Assembly: GCA_017454375.1 (NCBI GenBank)
Contig: JAFTDB010000005.1
Span: forward strand, 62,001 to 126,000
Reading direction: 5' to 3'
DNA length: 64,000 bases
Source of the DNA: Acholeplasmatales bacterium
GTDB taxonomy: Bacteria > Bacillota_I > Bacilli_A > Acholeplasmatales > Anaeroplasmataceae
Below, in pieces: positions 35,706 through 45,023 of the stretch. Under the pieces are notes generated by a model. The model was given only the letters and a program-made list of their open reading frames with translations, was not told where the DNA came from and ran no database searches. The position numbers and the translations under genes are program-made. Numbering within the stretch: the first letter of the stretch is position 1; each line of letters opens with the position of its first letter.

Positions 35706-36737
35706 ATGGCTGTAAGAGTCGCAATTAATGGATTTGGACGTATTGGACGTCTTGCTTTTAGACAAATGTTCGGAGCTAAGGGCTATGAAATCGTAGCTAT
35801 CAATGACTTAACTGCTCCAGCAATGTTAGCTAACTTATTAAAGTATGACACTGCACAAGGAGGATACGCTGGCGTTATCGGTGAAGGTAAACACACTGTT
35901 GAAGCTGGTGAAGACTCAATCACTGTTGATGGTAAGAAGATCACTATCTACAAAGAAGCTGATGCTAACAACTTACCTTGGGGTGAATTAAATGTTGATG
36001 TAGTATTAGAATGTACAGGTTTCTATACTAAGAAAGAAAAAGCACAAGCTCATATCAATGCTGGTGCTAAAAAGGTTGTTATTTCTGCACCTGCTGGAAA
36101 TGACCTTCCTACAATCGTATTCGGCGTAAACGAAAAGACTTTAACTGCACAAGATACAATTATTTCTGCTGCATCTTGTACAACTAACTGCTTAGCACCT
36201 ATGGCTAAAGCATTAAATGATTACGCTCCAATTCAATCAGGTATCATGTCAACTATCCATGCATACACTGGTGACCAAATGATCCTTGACGGACCACACA
36301 GAAAAGGTGATTTACGTAGAGCTAGAGCTGGCGCTGCTAACATCGTACCTAACTCAACAGGTGCTGCTAAGGCAATCGGTCTAGTTATTCCTGAATTAAA
36401 CGGTAAATTAATCGGTTCTGCACAACGTGTTCCAGTTCCTACAGGTTCAACTACAATCTTAACTGCAGTAGTTAAGGGCGAAGATGTAACTGTTGATGGA
36501 ATCAACGCAGCTATGAAGGCACAAGCTTCTGAATCATTCGGTTATAACACTGATCCAATCGTTTCTTCAGATGTTATCGGTATGAGATTTGGTTCATTAT
36601 TCGATGCAACTCAAACTATGGTTTCTAAAGTTGCTGACGGTTTATTTGAAGTTCAAGTTGTTTCTTGGTATGACAACGAAAACTCATACACTAGCCAAAT
36701 GGTTAGAACAATCAAATATTTCGCTGAATTAAAGTAA
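35706..36737 (+). CDS. gap: Glyceraldehyde-3-phosphate dehydrogenase
   Basis: The enzyme oxidises glyceraldehyde 3-phosphate in glycolysis. The NAD site [16 protein letters not shown] starts at residue 6, Asp34 (AINDL) indicates NAD preference, and Cys158 is the catalytic thiol in [12 protein letters not shown]. The length of 343 residues is typical. The codons are less AT-extreme than in neighbours, as expected of a highly expressed gene. It is a single-gene unit with a strong promoter and a terminator. Confidence 0.97.
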   Translation: MAVRVAINGFGRIGRLAFRQMFGAKGYEIVAINDLTAPAMLANLLKYDTAQGGYAGVIGEGKHTVEAGEDSITVDGKKITIYKEADANNLPWGELNVDVVLECTGFYTKKEKAQAHINAGAKKVVISAPAGNDLPTIVFGVNEKTLTAQDTIISAASCTTNCLAPMAKALNDYAPIQSGIMSTIHAYTGDQMILDGPHRKGDLRRARAGAANIVPNSTGAAKAIGLVIPELNGKLIGSAQRVPVPTGSTTILTAVVKGEDVTVDGINAAMKAQASESFGYNTDPIVSSDVIGMRFGSLFDATQTMVSKVADGLFEVQVVSWYDNENSYTSQMVRTIKYFAELK

Positions 36738-36757
36738 TATTTGACTAATTTAGATAT

Positions 36758-36788
36758 AAAACCCGACATTCTCGGGTTTTATTTTTTT
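36758..36788 (+). terminator. Rho-independent terminator after gap
   Basis: AAAACCCGA / TCGGGTTTT with a five-base loop is followed by a T-rich tract. Confidence 0.88.
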
Positions 36789-36799
36789 ATATTTTAGCG

Positions 36800-36805
36800 T
36801 ATAAT
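36800..36805 (+). promoter_or_regulatory. Probable -10 element of the GNAT-ung unit
   Basis: TATAAT follows the gap terminator and lies 41 bases before the GNAT start. No clear -35 box is visible. Confidence 0.5.
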
Positions 36806-36846
36806 ATTCCTAATACTAAATATAAAATATTTAGAAAGGTGCTTTT

Positions 36847-37293
36847 ATGGAATATAAACTTATTGATTTATACAATTATCCAAACAAAGTAGATGAGGCT
36901 GCATCTTGGTTTTCTAAAAGTTGGGGAATTCCAAAAGAAGCTTATTTAGAATGCATGGAAGCTTATTTAAAGGGTGAAACTCCATATGGCTGGTATTTAT
37001 GTCTTTGTAATAATGAAATAATTGCTGGTCTTGGTGTAATTAAAAATGATTTCCATAAAAGAGTGGATTTATATCCTAATATCTGTGCTGTTTATGTAGA
37101 TGAAGCGTACCGTGGACATAGTATTGCTGGAAAACTACTTAATATGGCAGTAGAGGAATTAAAGAAGAAAAACGTAAGTCCTGTTTATCTTCTTACAGTT
37201 CATATAGGATTTTATGAAAAATATGGCTTTGAATTCTACGAAATGGTTGAAAATGAAGATGGAGACATGAGTAGAATGTATATTCATAGGTGA
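36847..37293 (+). CDS. GNAT family N-acetyltransferase
   Basis: The 148-residue protein has the GNAT beta strand and acetyl-CoA loop AVYVDEAYRGHSIAGKLLNMAVEEL (R-G-H-S-I-A) and the late motif GFYEKYGFEFYEM. Substrate unknown. AAAGGTG precedes the start. It is four bases upstream of ung and probably cotranscribed. Confidence 0.82.
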   Translation: MEYKLIDLYNYPNKVDEAASWFSKSWGIPKEAYLECMEAYLKGETPYGWYLCLCNNEIIAGLGVIKNDFHKRVDLYPNICAVYVDEAYRGHSIAGKLLNMAVEELKKKNVSPVYLLTVHIGFYEKYGFEFYEMVENEDGDMSRMYIHR

Positions 37294-37297
37294 TTGT

Positions 37298-37945
37298 ATG
37301 CAGTGGATTGATTTTATTAATGAAGAGAAGAAAAAAGAATATTATCAAGTGCTAAAAGAAAAAGTAGATTATGAATATGAACACTTTTTATGTCATCCAG
37401 ATTATAAAAACATATACCATGCGTTTTCTGTAACTAAATTTGATGATGTGAAGGTAGTAATTCTAGGCCAAGACCCCTATCATGAGGTAAATCAGGCTCA
37501 TGGGCTAGCCTTTAGTGTACTTTGTGAGAAGCTACCACCATCACTTCAAAACATCTATAAAGAGATGGAAACTGATTTAGGTGTTAAGATAAATCAAGAT
37601 GGTAACCTAGATTATTTAGCTAAACAGGGTGTATTACTTTTAAATACTACCTTAACAGTTAGAAATGGCTTAGCTTTTTCTCATAAGGATTTCGGATGGG
37701 ATATATTTACTGATAATGTAATTAAAAGATTAAATGAAGAAAATCGACCAATTGTCTTCATTTTATGGGGCTCACCTGCTCAAAAGAAGATGGTTTATTT
37801 AAATAATCCTCATCATTTGATTATTAAATCAGCTCATCCATCTCCACTTTCAGCATATAGAGGATTCTTTGGCTCTAAACCATTTAGTAAGACAAATGAT
37901 TTCTTGATTAAAAATGGTGTAGAACCAATTAAATGGTATAAATAG
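37298..37945 (+). CDS. ung: Uracil-DNA glycosylase
   Basis: Ung removes uracil from DNA. The water-activating motif GQDPYH (residues 57-62) and the DNA-intercalating SAHPSPLSAYRGFFGSKPF are present, and the length of 215 residues is typical of family 1. It lies between the GNAT gene and the CmpB-like membrane protein in a plus-strand run with gaps of 4 and 9 bases. Confidence 0.96.
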   Translation: MQWIDFINEEKKKEYYQVLKEKVDYEYEHFLCHPDYKNIYHAFSVTKFDDVKVVILGQDPYHEVNQAHGLAFSVLCEKLPPSLQNIYKEMETDLGVKINQDGNLDYLAKQGVLLLNTTLTVRNGLAFSHKDFGWDIFTDNVIKRLNEENRPIVFILWGSPAQKKMVYLNNPHHLIIKSAHPSPLSAYRGFFGSKPFSKTNDFLIKNGVEPIKWYK

Positions 37946-37954
37946 GAGGGAAAT

Positions 37955-38857
37955 ATGCAGCTTTTATTAACTTATTTAGTATTATTTATATTAGGTTGTA
38001 TGGTAGGATATGTAATAGAAGTATTATTTAGAAGATTCTTTTCAGCTAAAAAATGGGTAAATCCAGGATTTATGAGTGGCCCATGGCTACCACTTTATGG
38101 CTTTGGTGTTGTTGTAATGTTTTCAATGTGTTTATTTTGCTATTCTATCTTCCCAGAGGATGTAATAGTATTTTATAATCCAATGAATAATTTATTTGAT
38201 CGTAAGGTAGGCTCTGGTCCTACATGGGCAGATTTAATTCCAATTTCTATGATGTGGATTGGAATGGTACTACTTGAGCTTGTTGCAGGTTTAATATTTA
38301 TTAAAAAATTACATGTAAAATTATGGGATTATTCTAATATTAAAGGTAATTTTAAAGGAATAATTTGTCCTTTATTTTCAGCAATTTGGCTTGTTGTATC
38401 AGTAATATTTTATTATTTAGTAGATCCAATTTTATATGTTGTTGCTGAAAATGTACATACATATATCTTTGGTGGTAATGGTATGGTTGCTAATGTAGGT
38501 ATAATTTTTGCAATCGGACTTGTATATGGTATCTTCATTTATGATTTAGTAGTATCTTTAAATATCTTTAAATTTTTACGTGAATTTGCCCAAGATAAAG
38601 GTATTGCAGATAGATATGAATCTATGAGAGAAAAGTTTTCTAGTGTTGCTAGGGCAGCAAGAAAAAAGGTTCCATTTCATATGCCACAAAAAGAAGATGA
38701 AAACGAGCATAGTAGAATTGCCATTTTAAAGGAAAAATTCATTGAAGCTATGTATATTGACCCTGAAAAAGAAAAGCATAAAGAAAATAATTATGATGAA
38801 TCAGGTCGTCCAATTAAGATAACAGATGATAATACTAATAAAGAAAGTGAAAAATAA
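37955..38857 (+). CDS. CmpB-like membrane protein (putative ABC-transporter type IV family)
   Basis: The 300-residue protein has several membrane helices and the family signature near the N-terminus: GYVIEVLFRRFF, then KKWVNPGFMSGPWLPLYGFG. Helices lie at about residues 3-25, 50-70, 95-115, 130-155 and 180-205, followed by a charged cytoplasmic tail. The family is named after a putative ABC transporter part, but its function is not established. AGGAGG precedes the start, and the terminator stem overlaps the stop codon. Confidence 0.7.
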   Translation: MQLLLTYLVLFILGCMVGYVIEVLFRRFFSAKKWVNPGFMSGPWLPLYGFGVVVMFSMCLFCYSIFPEDVIVFYNPMNNLFDRKVGSGPTWADLIPISMMWIGMVLLELVAGLIFIKKLHVKLWDYSNIKGNFKGIICPLFSAIWLVVSVIFYYLVDPILYVVAENVHTYIFGGNGMVANVGIIFAIGLVYGIFIYDLVVSLNIFKFLREFAQDKGIADRYESMREKFSSVARAARKKVPFHMPQKEDENEHSRIAILKEKFIEAMYIDPEKEKHKENNYDESGRPIKITDDNTNKESEK

Positions 38858-38873
38858 TTCACTTTCTTTTTTT
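38840..38873 (+). terminator. Rho-independent terminator
   Basis: A 12-bp stem AAAGAAAGTGAA / TTCACTTTCTTT spans the stop codon of the CmpB-like gene and is followed by a T tract. Confidence 0.85.
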
Positions 38874-38920
38874 ATAAATAAATATTTATTTATAATTTTA
38901 GTGAAATATTAATTTGTTTT

Positions 38921-38929
38921 TGGTATAAT
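38921..38929 (+). promoter_or_regulatory. polA: Extended -10 promoter of polA
   Basis: TGGTATAAT is an extended -10 element 24 bases before the chosen polA start. It overlaps the in-frame TTG at 38929, which is therefore not a start codon. Confidence 0.65.
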
Positions 38930-38952
38930 TGAGGGAAATGGGAGTGATATCG

Positions 38953-41562
38953 ATGAAAAGAATGATTATAGTAGATGGTAACTCATTAATGTATAGAGCA
39001 TATTATGGTATGCGCCCTACTACAACATCTAAAGGATTATATACAAATGCCATTTATGGCTTTATTAAGATGATTAATCATCTATTAACATCTAAATATG
39101 ATAATTTCTTAGTAGCTTTTGATGCTGGAAAGAAAACAATTAGACATGAATTAATGGCTGATTATAAGGCTGGAAGACCTCCAATGCCTGATGAATTTAG
39201 AATGCAAATAGCTTATATTAAAGAATATTTAAATATCATTCGTGTTAAGCAATATGAACAAGATTTATATGAGGCTGATGATATTATAGGTACTATGAGT
39301 AAAAAGGCTGAAGAAGCAGGATATCATGTAGATATTTATTCATCAGATCGTGACTTATTACAGCTTATTAGTAATAATGTTACAGTTCATATGAATAAAG
39401 TTGGTATGAGTGAAATGGATGATTACACTCCTGAATTCTTTTATGAAAGATATCAAATAAATTATAATCAATTTATCGATTTAAAGGCCTTAATGGGAGA
39501 TAAGAGTGATAATCTACCAGGCATCCCAGGAATCGGTGAAAAAAAGGCTGTTAAGCTTCTTCAAAAGTATGAAACACTAGAAAATATCATTGCTAAAAAG
39601 GATGAAATTACTGGTGCTGATGGTGAAAAGGTTAGAAATAATTATGAGAGTGCCATATTAACTAAAAAGATGGCTACTATCTTAAGGGATTTCCCAATTA
39701 ATTTGAAATTAGAAGATACAATTTATCAAGAATATGATAAATCTAAGCTTCAAGCCTTCTATGAGGAATTAGAATTTAAATCACTACTTAAGGAATTAAA
39801 TACTGATTCAGTTAAGATCGATGAAACATTTAAATTCAAGGTATTAACACCTGAATATAACTTAGATGATATTCTAACTGATGATTCATATTTAGTATTT
39901 GAAACATATGAATATAATTATCATAGATGCCCAATTTTGGCTATTGGTATAGCAAATCAAAAGGGAATCTTTGTATTAGATGGTAAAGATATCTTTAGAG
40001 ATATGAATTTATCCCTATATTTATCTAATCCAAATATGCATAAATACATATATGACTATAAAAGATCATTTGTTTTATGTAAAAGATTAGGAATTGATTT
40101 AGTAGGTGTAGAATTTGATCTACTTTTAGCTACATATATCTTAAATTCTAATATTGCCCATGAAGAATTTAAATCAGTTGCGGCATATTATGATTATTAT
40201 GATTTAAATTATGATGAAGAAATATATGGTAAGGGTGCTAAAAAGGCTATGCCTGCATCTGACCTACTATATATGCATGTAGCTAAAAAGGCTAAAGCCT
40301 TACAAAGCTTATGTGAAATTTCTAAAAATAAATTAAAAGAAAATAATCAATTACATCTATTAACAGATATTGAAATTCCTTTATCTAGAGTACTTGGTAA
40401 AATGGAATTTGAAGGTGTATTTATTGATAAGGATGAGCTTGCAAAACAAGAGCGTGAATTATCAGAAAATATTTCTAATTTAGAGAAGAAGATATATGAG
40501 CTTGTTGGTCATGAATTTAATATTTCATCTCCTAAGCAATTGGGAACAGTCTTATTTGAAGAATTAAACCTACCTTATCCTAAGAAGAAAAGCACATCTT
40601 ATTCAACTGATATCGAGGTATTAGAGGCTATAAAGGGCTTAAATCCAGTAGTAGATTTAGTAATTAAGTATAGAAATAATACTAAATTATATTCTACATA
40701 TATTAAAGGACTTGCTGAAAATATTTATCCTGATGGTAAAATCCATACAATCTTTGAACAAGCATTAACATCAACAGGTAGATTATCATCAATTGATCCT
40801 AATTTACAAAATATCCCTATACGTACTCCAGAAGGACACCTAATTAGAAAGATGTTTGTTCCAATGAATAAAGAAGATAGCCTATATTCAGCAGATTATT
40901 CTCAAATTGAACTAAGAATCTTAGCTCATATGGCTAAGGTAACTAAGCTTCAACAAGCATTTATAAATGGAGAAGATATTCATACTAAAACTGCTCAAGA
41001 GGTATTTGGTAAGACTGAAATCACTCCAGTAGATAGACGTAGAGCTAAAGCAGTAAATTTTGGTATTGTATATGGTATAAGTGCTTATGGACTTGCTAAC
41101 GACTTAGGCATATCAAATATAGAAGCATCTAATTTCATCAAAAAATATTATGAAATATATCCAGAAATTCCACAATTTATGGAAAAAACAGTAGAATTCT
41201 GTAAGGAACATGGATATGTAACAACACTTGAAAATAGATATCGTTATATACCAGAAATCAATTCTAAAATCTATATGCAAAGAGAATTTGCTAAACGTAT
41301 GGCAATGAATGCTCCAATTCAAGGTAGTGCAGCAGATTTAATGAAGATAGCGATGATTAAGGTAGATAAGGCTTTAGAAGATAATCATTTAAAATCTAAA
41401 ATATTAATTCAGGTTCATGATGAATTAGTATTAGAAGTTAAACATGGTGAAGAAGAAATAGTTAGTAAGCTAGTTAAAGAGAATATGGAACATGCTTATA
41501 AGCTTGATATTCCACTAGTTGCTGACGATTCATTTGGTAAAAATTGGCACGAGGTGAAATAA
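38953..41562 (+). CDS. polA: DNA polymerase I
   Basis: Pol I fills gaps and removes RNA primers. The 869-residue protein has an N-terminal 5' nuclease (VDGNSLMYRAYYG, EADDIIG, GDKSDNLPGIPGIGEKKA), a middle 3'-5' exonuclease-like domain that lacks the DxE metal site (VFETYEY), and a polymerase domain with motif A SADYSQIELRILAH, motif B RRAKAVNFGIVYG and motif C QVHDELVLEV. Loss of proofreading is common in Bacillota. I chose ATG 38953, eight bases after GGGAG. It begins the polA-nitroreductase-mutM-coaE run. Confidence 0.96.
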   Translation: MKRMIIVDGNSLMYRAYYGMRPTTTSKGLYTNAIYGFIKMINHLLTSKYDNFLVAFDAGKKTIRHELMADYKAGRPPMPDEFRMQIAYIKEYLNIIRVKQYEQDLYEADDIIGTMSKKAEEAGYHVDIYSSDRDLLQLISNNVTVHMNKVGMSEMDDYTPEFFYERYQINYNQFIDLKALMGDKSDNLPGIPGIGEKKAVKLLQKYETLENIIAKKDEITGADGEKVRNNYESAILTKKMATILRDFPINLKLEDTIYQEYDKSKLQAFYEELEFKSLLKELNTDSVKIDETFKFKVLTPEYNLDDILTDDSYLVFETYEYNYHRCPILAIGIANQKGIFVLDGKDIFRDMNLSLYLSNPNMHKYIYDYKRSFVLCKRLGIDLVGVEFDLLLATYILNSNIAHEEFKSVAAYYDYYDLNYDEEIYGKGAKKAMPASDLLYMHVAKKAKALQSLCEISKNKLKENNQLHLLTDIEIPLSRVLGKMEFEGVFIDKDELAKQERELSENISNLEKKIYELVGHEFNISSPKQLGTVLFEELNLPYPKKKSTSYSTDIEVLEAIKGLNPVVDLVIKYRNNTKLYSTYIKGLAENIYPDGKIHTIFEQALTSTGRLSSIDPNLQNIPIRTPEGHLIRKMFVPMNKEDSLYSADYSQIELRILAHMAKVTKLQQAFINGEDIHTKTAQEVFGKTEITPVDRRRAKAVNFGIVYGISAYGLANDLGISNIEASNFIKKYYEIYPEIPQFMEKTVEFCKEHGYVTTLENRYRYIPEINSKIYMQREFAKRMAMNAPIQGSAADLMKIAMIKVDKALEDNHLKSKILIQVHDELVLEVKHGEEEIVSKLVKENMEHAYKLDIPLVADDSFGKNWHEVK

Positions 41563-41563
41563 T

Positions 41564-42076
41564 ATGGATTACATACTAAATAGACGTAGTGTTAGAGAAT
41601 TTGATTTAACTAAAAAGATTTCTTATGAAGAATTAGTTGATTTATGTAGATATGGGGAGGCTGCTCCATCAGCAAGAAATCAAAGAAGTAGAGAATACAT
41701 CATCTTAGATGATAAAAATCTAATTGATGAGCTATCAAATACATCAAAAGGTAGCCAAGTATTAAAAAACTGTAATACAGCTATCGTAGTTGTAGGAAGA
41801 GATAGTTCTGAGCTTACAACTCCTGATATGCAACAAGCTGATCTAGCTGCCGCAACAGAGAATATTTTACTTGCTGCTACAAAGAAGGGCTATGGCTCAT
41901 GCTGGATTGGAGTATATCCAATTAAAGAAAGAATGGAAGATTCTAAGAAGATATTAAATATCAAAGGCGATAAATTTGTTTATTCAATGATTGCCTTAGG
42001 ATATCCAAATAGTAATGAAGTATTTTTTGATAAAGAAAAATTTGAATTAAATATGGTATTCCATAATAAGGAGTAA
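41564..42076 (+). CDS. Nitroreductase family flavoprotein
   Basis: The 170-residue protein begins with MDYILNRRSVREFDLTKKIS, the FMN-binding N-terminus of the nitroreductase family, and has GEAAPSARNQRSREYI and GSCWIGVYP. Physiological substrate unknown. It lies one base after polA and three bases before mutM, thus inside the repair gene run. Confidence 0.88.
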   Translation: MDYILNRRSVREFDLTKKISYEELVDLCRYGEAAPSARNQRSREYIILDDKNLIDELSNTSKGSQVLKNCNTAIVVVGRDSSELTTPDMQQADLAAATENILLAATKKGYGSCWIGVYPIKERMEDSKKILNIKGDKFVYSMIALGYPNSNEVFFDKEKFELNMVFHNKE

Positions 42077-42079
42077 ACT

Positions 42080-42904
42080 ATGCCTGAATTACCAGAGGTT
42101 GAAACTGTAAAAAGAGTCTTAAAGGAAGACTTAATTGGTAAAAAAATTAATAATGTAGAAGTTAGATATAAAAATATCATTGAAGATGATCTAGATTATT
42201 TTAAATCTAATGTTGAAGGCAAAAGTGTTATAGATATCAAAAGATATGCTAAATTCTTGATATTTTGCCTCAGTGATGATTCATATATCCTATCCCACTT
42301 AAGAATGGAAGGTAAATATTTTTATTTGCCTACAAATACACTTGATAATAAGCATGTCCATGTAATCTATCATTTAGATAACGGATATGACCTAATTTAT
42401 CAGGATGTTAGAAAATTTGGTCGTATGGAATATAAGACTAAGGATGAATTGTATTCCACAAAGCCATTAAGTGATATTGGTTATGATTTAGTCTTAACTG
42501 ACTTTAATAAGGATATAAAAGAAGAATTACTACGTAAAATAAACAATAGAAGAATACCAATTAAGACAATCTTATTAGATCAATCAATTATGGCAGGGCT
42601 TGGCAACATCTATGTTGATGAGGTCTTGTTTGCCTCTGCTATAAACCCTCACAGGGCTGGTAATTTAATTAAAAAGGCTGAGCTTGATAAAATTATCGAG
42701 GCTAGCATTTTAATCCTTAATAAGGCCATAGAATTAAAGGGAACAACCATCCGTAGCTACACCTCATCACTTGGTGTAGAGGGTGGATTTCAAAATTTTT
42801 TAAAAGTTCACACAAAAAATACATGTCCTAATTGTAAAAAAGGGCTTTGTTGTGATAAAATAGGTGGACGCAGCACTTATTACTGCGAAAGGTGTCAAAA
42901 ATGA
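42080..42904 (+). CDS. mutM: Formamidopyrimidine-DNA glycosylase
   Basis: MutM (Fpg) excises oxidised purines such as 8-oxoguanine. The processed N-terminus MPELPEVETV holds the catalytic Pro and Glu, and the C-terminal zinc finger has four Cys in TCPNCKKG and YYCERCQ. The length of 274 residues is typical. The stop overlaps the coaE start (ATGA). Confidence 0.96.
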   Translation: MPELPEVETVKRVLKEDLIGKKINNVEVRYKNIIEDDLDYFKSNVEGKSVIDIKRYAKFLIFCLSDDSYILSHLRMEGKYFYLPTNTLDNKHVHVIYHLDNGYDLIYQDVRKFGRMEYKTKDELYSTKPLSDIGYDLVLTDFNKDIKEELLRKINNRRIPIKTILLDQSIMAGLGNIYVDEVLFASAINPHRAGNLIKKAELDKIIEASILILNKAIELKGTTIRSYTSSLGVEGGFQNFLKVHTKNTCPNCKKGLCCDKIGGRSTYYCERCQK

Positions 42905-43497
42905 AAAAGGTTATTGGTGTTACAGGCGGTATAGCCAGTGGAAAATCAAATATTATCAAATTATTAGGTGAAATGGGATTTTACACTCTTTCTGCTGATT
43001 TGATTGCTAAAGAATTATCATTTATTGGCATGCCAATTTATGAAAAGATTAAGCAAGAATTCGGTAAGGAATATTTAACACCTACAGGTAATTTAGATAG
43101 AAATAAAATGGCTAATCTAATTTTCTCTAATGATGAGGCTAGAAAGAAATTAAATGATCTTTCTCACCCAATTATTAGAGAAACATTAGAAAAGAGAATT
43201 AATACTGCAGATTACACCTATATATTTATAGAAGTACCACTTCTATATGAAGCTAAATTTGATGATTTATGTGATGATGTAATCTGTGTATACCTACCTT
43301 TTGAAATTCAAAGGGAAAGATTAGCATTAAGAGATAATTTAACACTAGAAGAGGCTGAAAAAAGAATTAAGACTCAAATGCCTTTATCTGAAAAAGCTAA
43401 TTTAAGTGATTATGTTATCGATTCAAGTGGTGATTTTAGTGAAACTAAGGATCAGCTTTTAAAAATCTTGGAAAGGATTTTTGCAGAAAATGAGTAA
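42901..43497 (+). CDS. coaE: Dephospho-CoA kinase
   Basis: CoaE carries out the last step of coenzyme A synthesis. The P-loop GVTGGIASGKS is near the N-terminus, followed by LSADLIAKEL and VPLLYEAKFDDLCDDVICV. The length is 198 residues from ATG 42901, seven bases after AAAGGTG; the GTG at 42892 is in that site. The mutM-coaE order is the Bacillus arrangement. Confidence 0.95.
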   Translation: MKKVIGVTGGIASGKSNIIKLLGEMGFYTLSADLIAKELSFIGMPIYEKIKQEFGKEYLTPTGNLDRNKMANLIFSNDEARKKLNDLSHPIIRETLEKRINTADYTYIFIEVPLLYEAKFDDLCDDVICVYLPFEIQRERLALRDNLTLEEAEKRIKTQMPLSEKANLSDYVIDSSGDFSETKDQLLKILERIFAENE

Positions 43498-43846
43498 AAT
43501 ATATCAAACTTCAGAACGAGAAACATTAGATTTACTAAAATCTCATTATTACAAAGCATCATATGATCAAATTAAAGCCGTTTATCTAGAATATCTAGAA
43601 CAAAATGGCTTTAATATCGTAAATATAGATGATAATTATTTAGAAATTTATGCAGAGCTTGGTACAATGACTGTAATTTCTAAAATAATTATGCAAAACC
43701 CTAAGGAAACTTCAATTGACTGTGAAATCATTTCAGAGGCTTTTTTAGGCGGCAAAAGACAAGCTTATGGCTTTCTACAAGGACTTTATAAGAAAATAGA
43801 AGAAAGGTACGAATTAAAGGGTTTAGCCTTGCATTTGGATAAATAA
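43490..43846 (+). CDS. Unknown 118-residue protein in the position of nrdR
   Basis: I do not recognise this protein. It is mixed alpha/beta, with no signal peptide or membrane helix; visible segments are YDQIKAVYLEYLEQNGFNIV, NYLEIYAELGTMTVISKI and IDCEIISEAFLGGKRQAYGF. In Bacillus the gene between coaE and dnaB is nrdR, but this protein has no zinc-ribbon cysteines or ATP-cone and is not NrdR. It overlaps coaE by eight bases and is one base from dnaB, so it is in the same operon. ATG 43490 is preferred over the in-frame TTG at 43481, though AAAGGA is then 12 bases away. Confidence 0.7.
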   Translation: MSKIYQTSERETLDLLKSHYYKASYDQIKAVYLEYLEQNGFNIVNIDDNYLEIYAELGTMTVISKIIMQNPKETSIDCEIISEAFLGGKRQAYGFLQGLYKKIEERYELKGLALHLDK

Positions 43847-43847
43847 T

Positions 43848-45023
43848 ATGGATAAAACATTTAATGCAGATTCAAAATTTAATATTGTATCCAATTTCAA
43901 CTTGGCTACTGATGATTTGTCTACTTTGACGTTATTATATGCACCACTTATGGGAAGTGATGCATATTTACTCTATATGTCTTTTCAAGCACTTTTAGAG
44001 AGAAATAATTTAAAGAGTGAGACATTAACTCATAAAGAGTTCTTTAAAATCTATTCTTTAAAGACTAATGACTTTATTAAGGCTAGATTAAAACTTGAAG
44101 GAATTGGACTATTAATCACTTATTTAGATGAAAATAATGATTATTTATATATCGTATGTCCTCCAATGACTCCAAGAAACTTCCTAAAGGATGCTACACT
44201 TGGCCTATATTTATATGCCAAGATTGAGGATGAGGAGGCATTTAAGAATCTATATAGTCATTTTAAGATTGAAAAGATTGATAAGAATAATTATAAGAAC
44301 ATCACTAAATCATTTGATGAGGTATTCCAATCTAGAATTGATAATGAGATTACCTATAATAAATTCTCATATATCTTAGGTAGAAAGGGTAATGTTAATA
44401 TTAAGATTACTCATTCTGATTTCAAGATTGATTATTTCATCAAGAATATTGATACTAAGTTCTTAGAAACTGGTGTTACATCAAATTTCAAACAACAAAT
44501 CATAAATTTAGCATTTGTATATAATTTTGATGAAGCTGAAATGATTAGCTTATTTAATGATTCAATTAATAAGAGTGGTTATTATGACTATAGATTATTA
44601 AAGAGAAACGCTAATACATTATTTAAATATAAGAAGAATATGAGTGCTCCAGTTCTTGAAGAGAAAAATAATGATACTGTTACAAACGATAATTTGGTAA
44701 GCTGGTTAGAAAATGTTTCTCCAGAGGAATTATTATCCTCATGTTCTAATTATTCAGAAAATACGCTTAACACTGTACTTGAGATTTACAATAACATTGA
44801 TTTGCCACGTGGAGTATTAAACGCTATGATTATGAAGGCAATAAAAGATAAAGAAGGAGATTTACCTAGCTTTAAATATTTTGAAAAGATGGCTACTACC
44901 TGGATTAAAGATGGTGTATTTTCGACAATTGATGCGGTAAAATACTCAACTAGCTTACGTGAAGAGACAGGAAGTAGTAGTAATACTAATAATAAGGATG
45001 AGGGAGGATTTGATGAACTATGA
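43848..45023 (+). CDS. dnaB: Replication initiation and membrane attachment protein DnaB (Bacillus type)
   Basis: The Bacillus-type DnaB works with DnaD and DnaI to load the replicative helicase; it is not the helicase itself. The N-terminal winged-helix part (NLATDDLSTLTLLYAPLMGS) and the C-terminal DnaD-like domain with LPSFKYFEKMATTWIKDGV are visible. The length is 391 residues. It is directly upstream of dnaI as in Bacillus, with a four-base overlap. Confidence 0.88.
   Translation: MDKTFNADSKFNIVSNFNLATDDLSTLTLLYAPLMGSDAYLLYMSFQALLERNNLKSETLTHKEFFKIYSLKTNDFIKARLKLEGIGLLITYLDENNDYLYIVCPPMTPRNFLKDATLGLYLYAKIEDEEAFKNLYSHFKIEKIDKNNYKNITKSFDEVFQSRIDNEITYNKFSYILGRKGNVNIKITHSDFKIDYFIKNIDTKFLETGVTSNFKQQIINLAFVYNFDEAEMISLFNDSINKSGYYDYRLLKRNANTLFKYKKNMSAPVLEEKNNDTVTNDNLVSWLENVSPEELLSSCSNYSENTLNTVLEIYNNIDLPRGVLNAMIMKAIKDKEGDLPSFKYFEKMATTWIKDGVFSTIDAVKYSTSLREETGSSSNTNNKDEGGFDEL

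Noticed and set aside
36233..36505. Minus-strand open frame inside gap, and similar frames inside other genes
   Set aside because: They are antisense shadows of well-identified genes and have no ribosome site or homology.
38929..38952. Upstream TTG start for polA
   Set aside because: The TTG overlaps the -10 box; ATG 38953 has GGGAG at proper distance.
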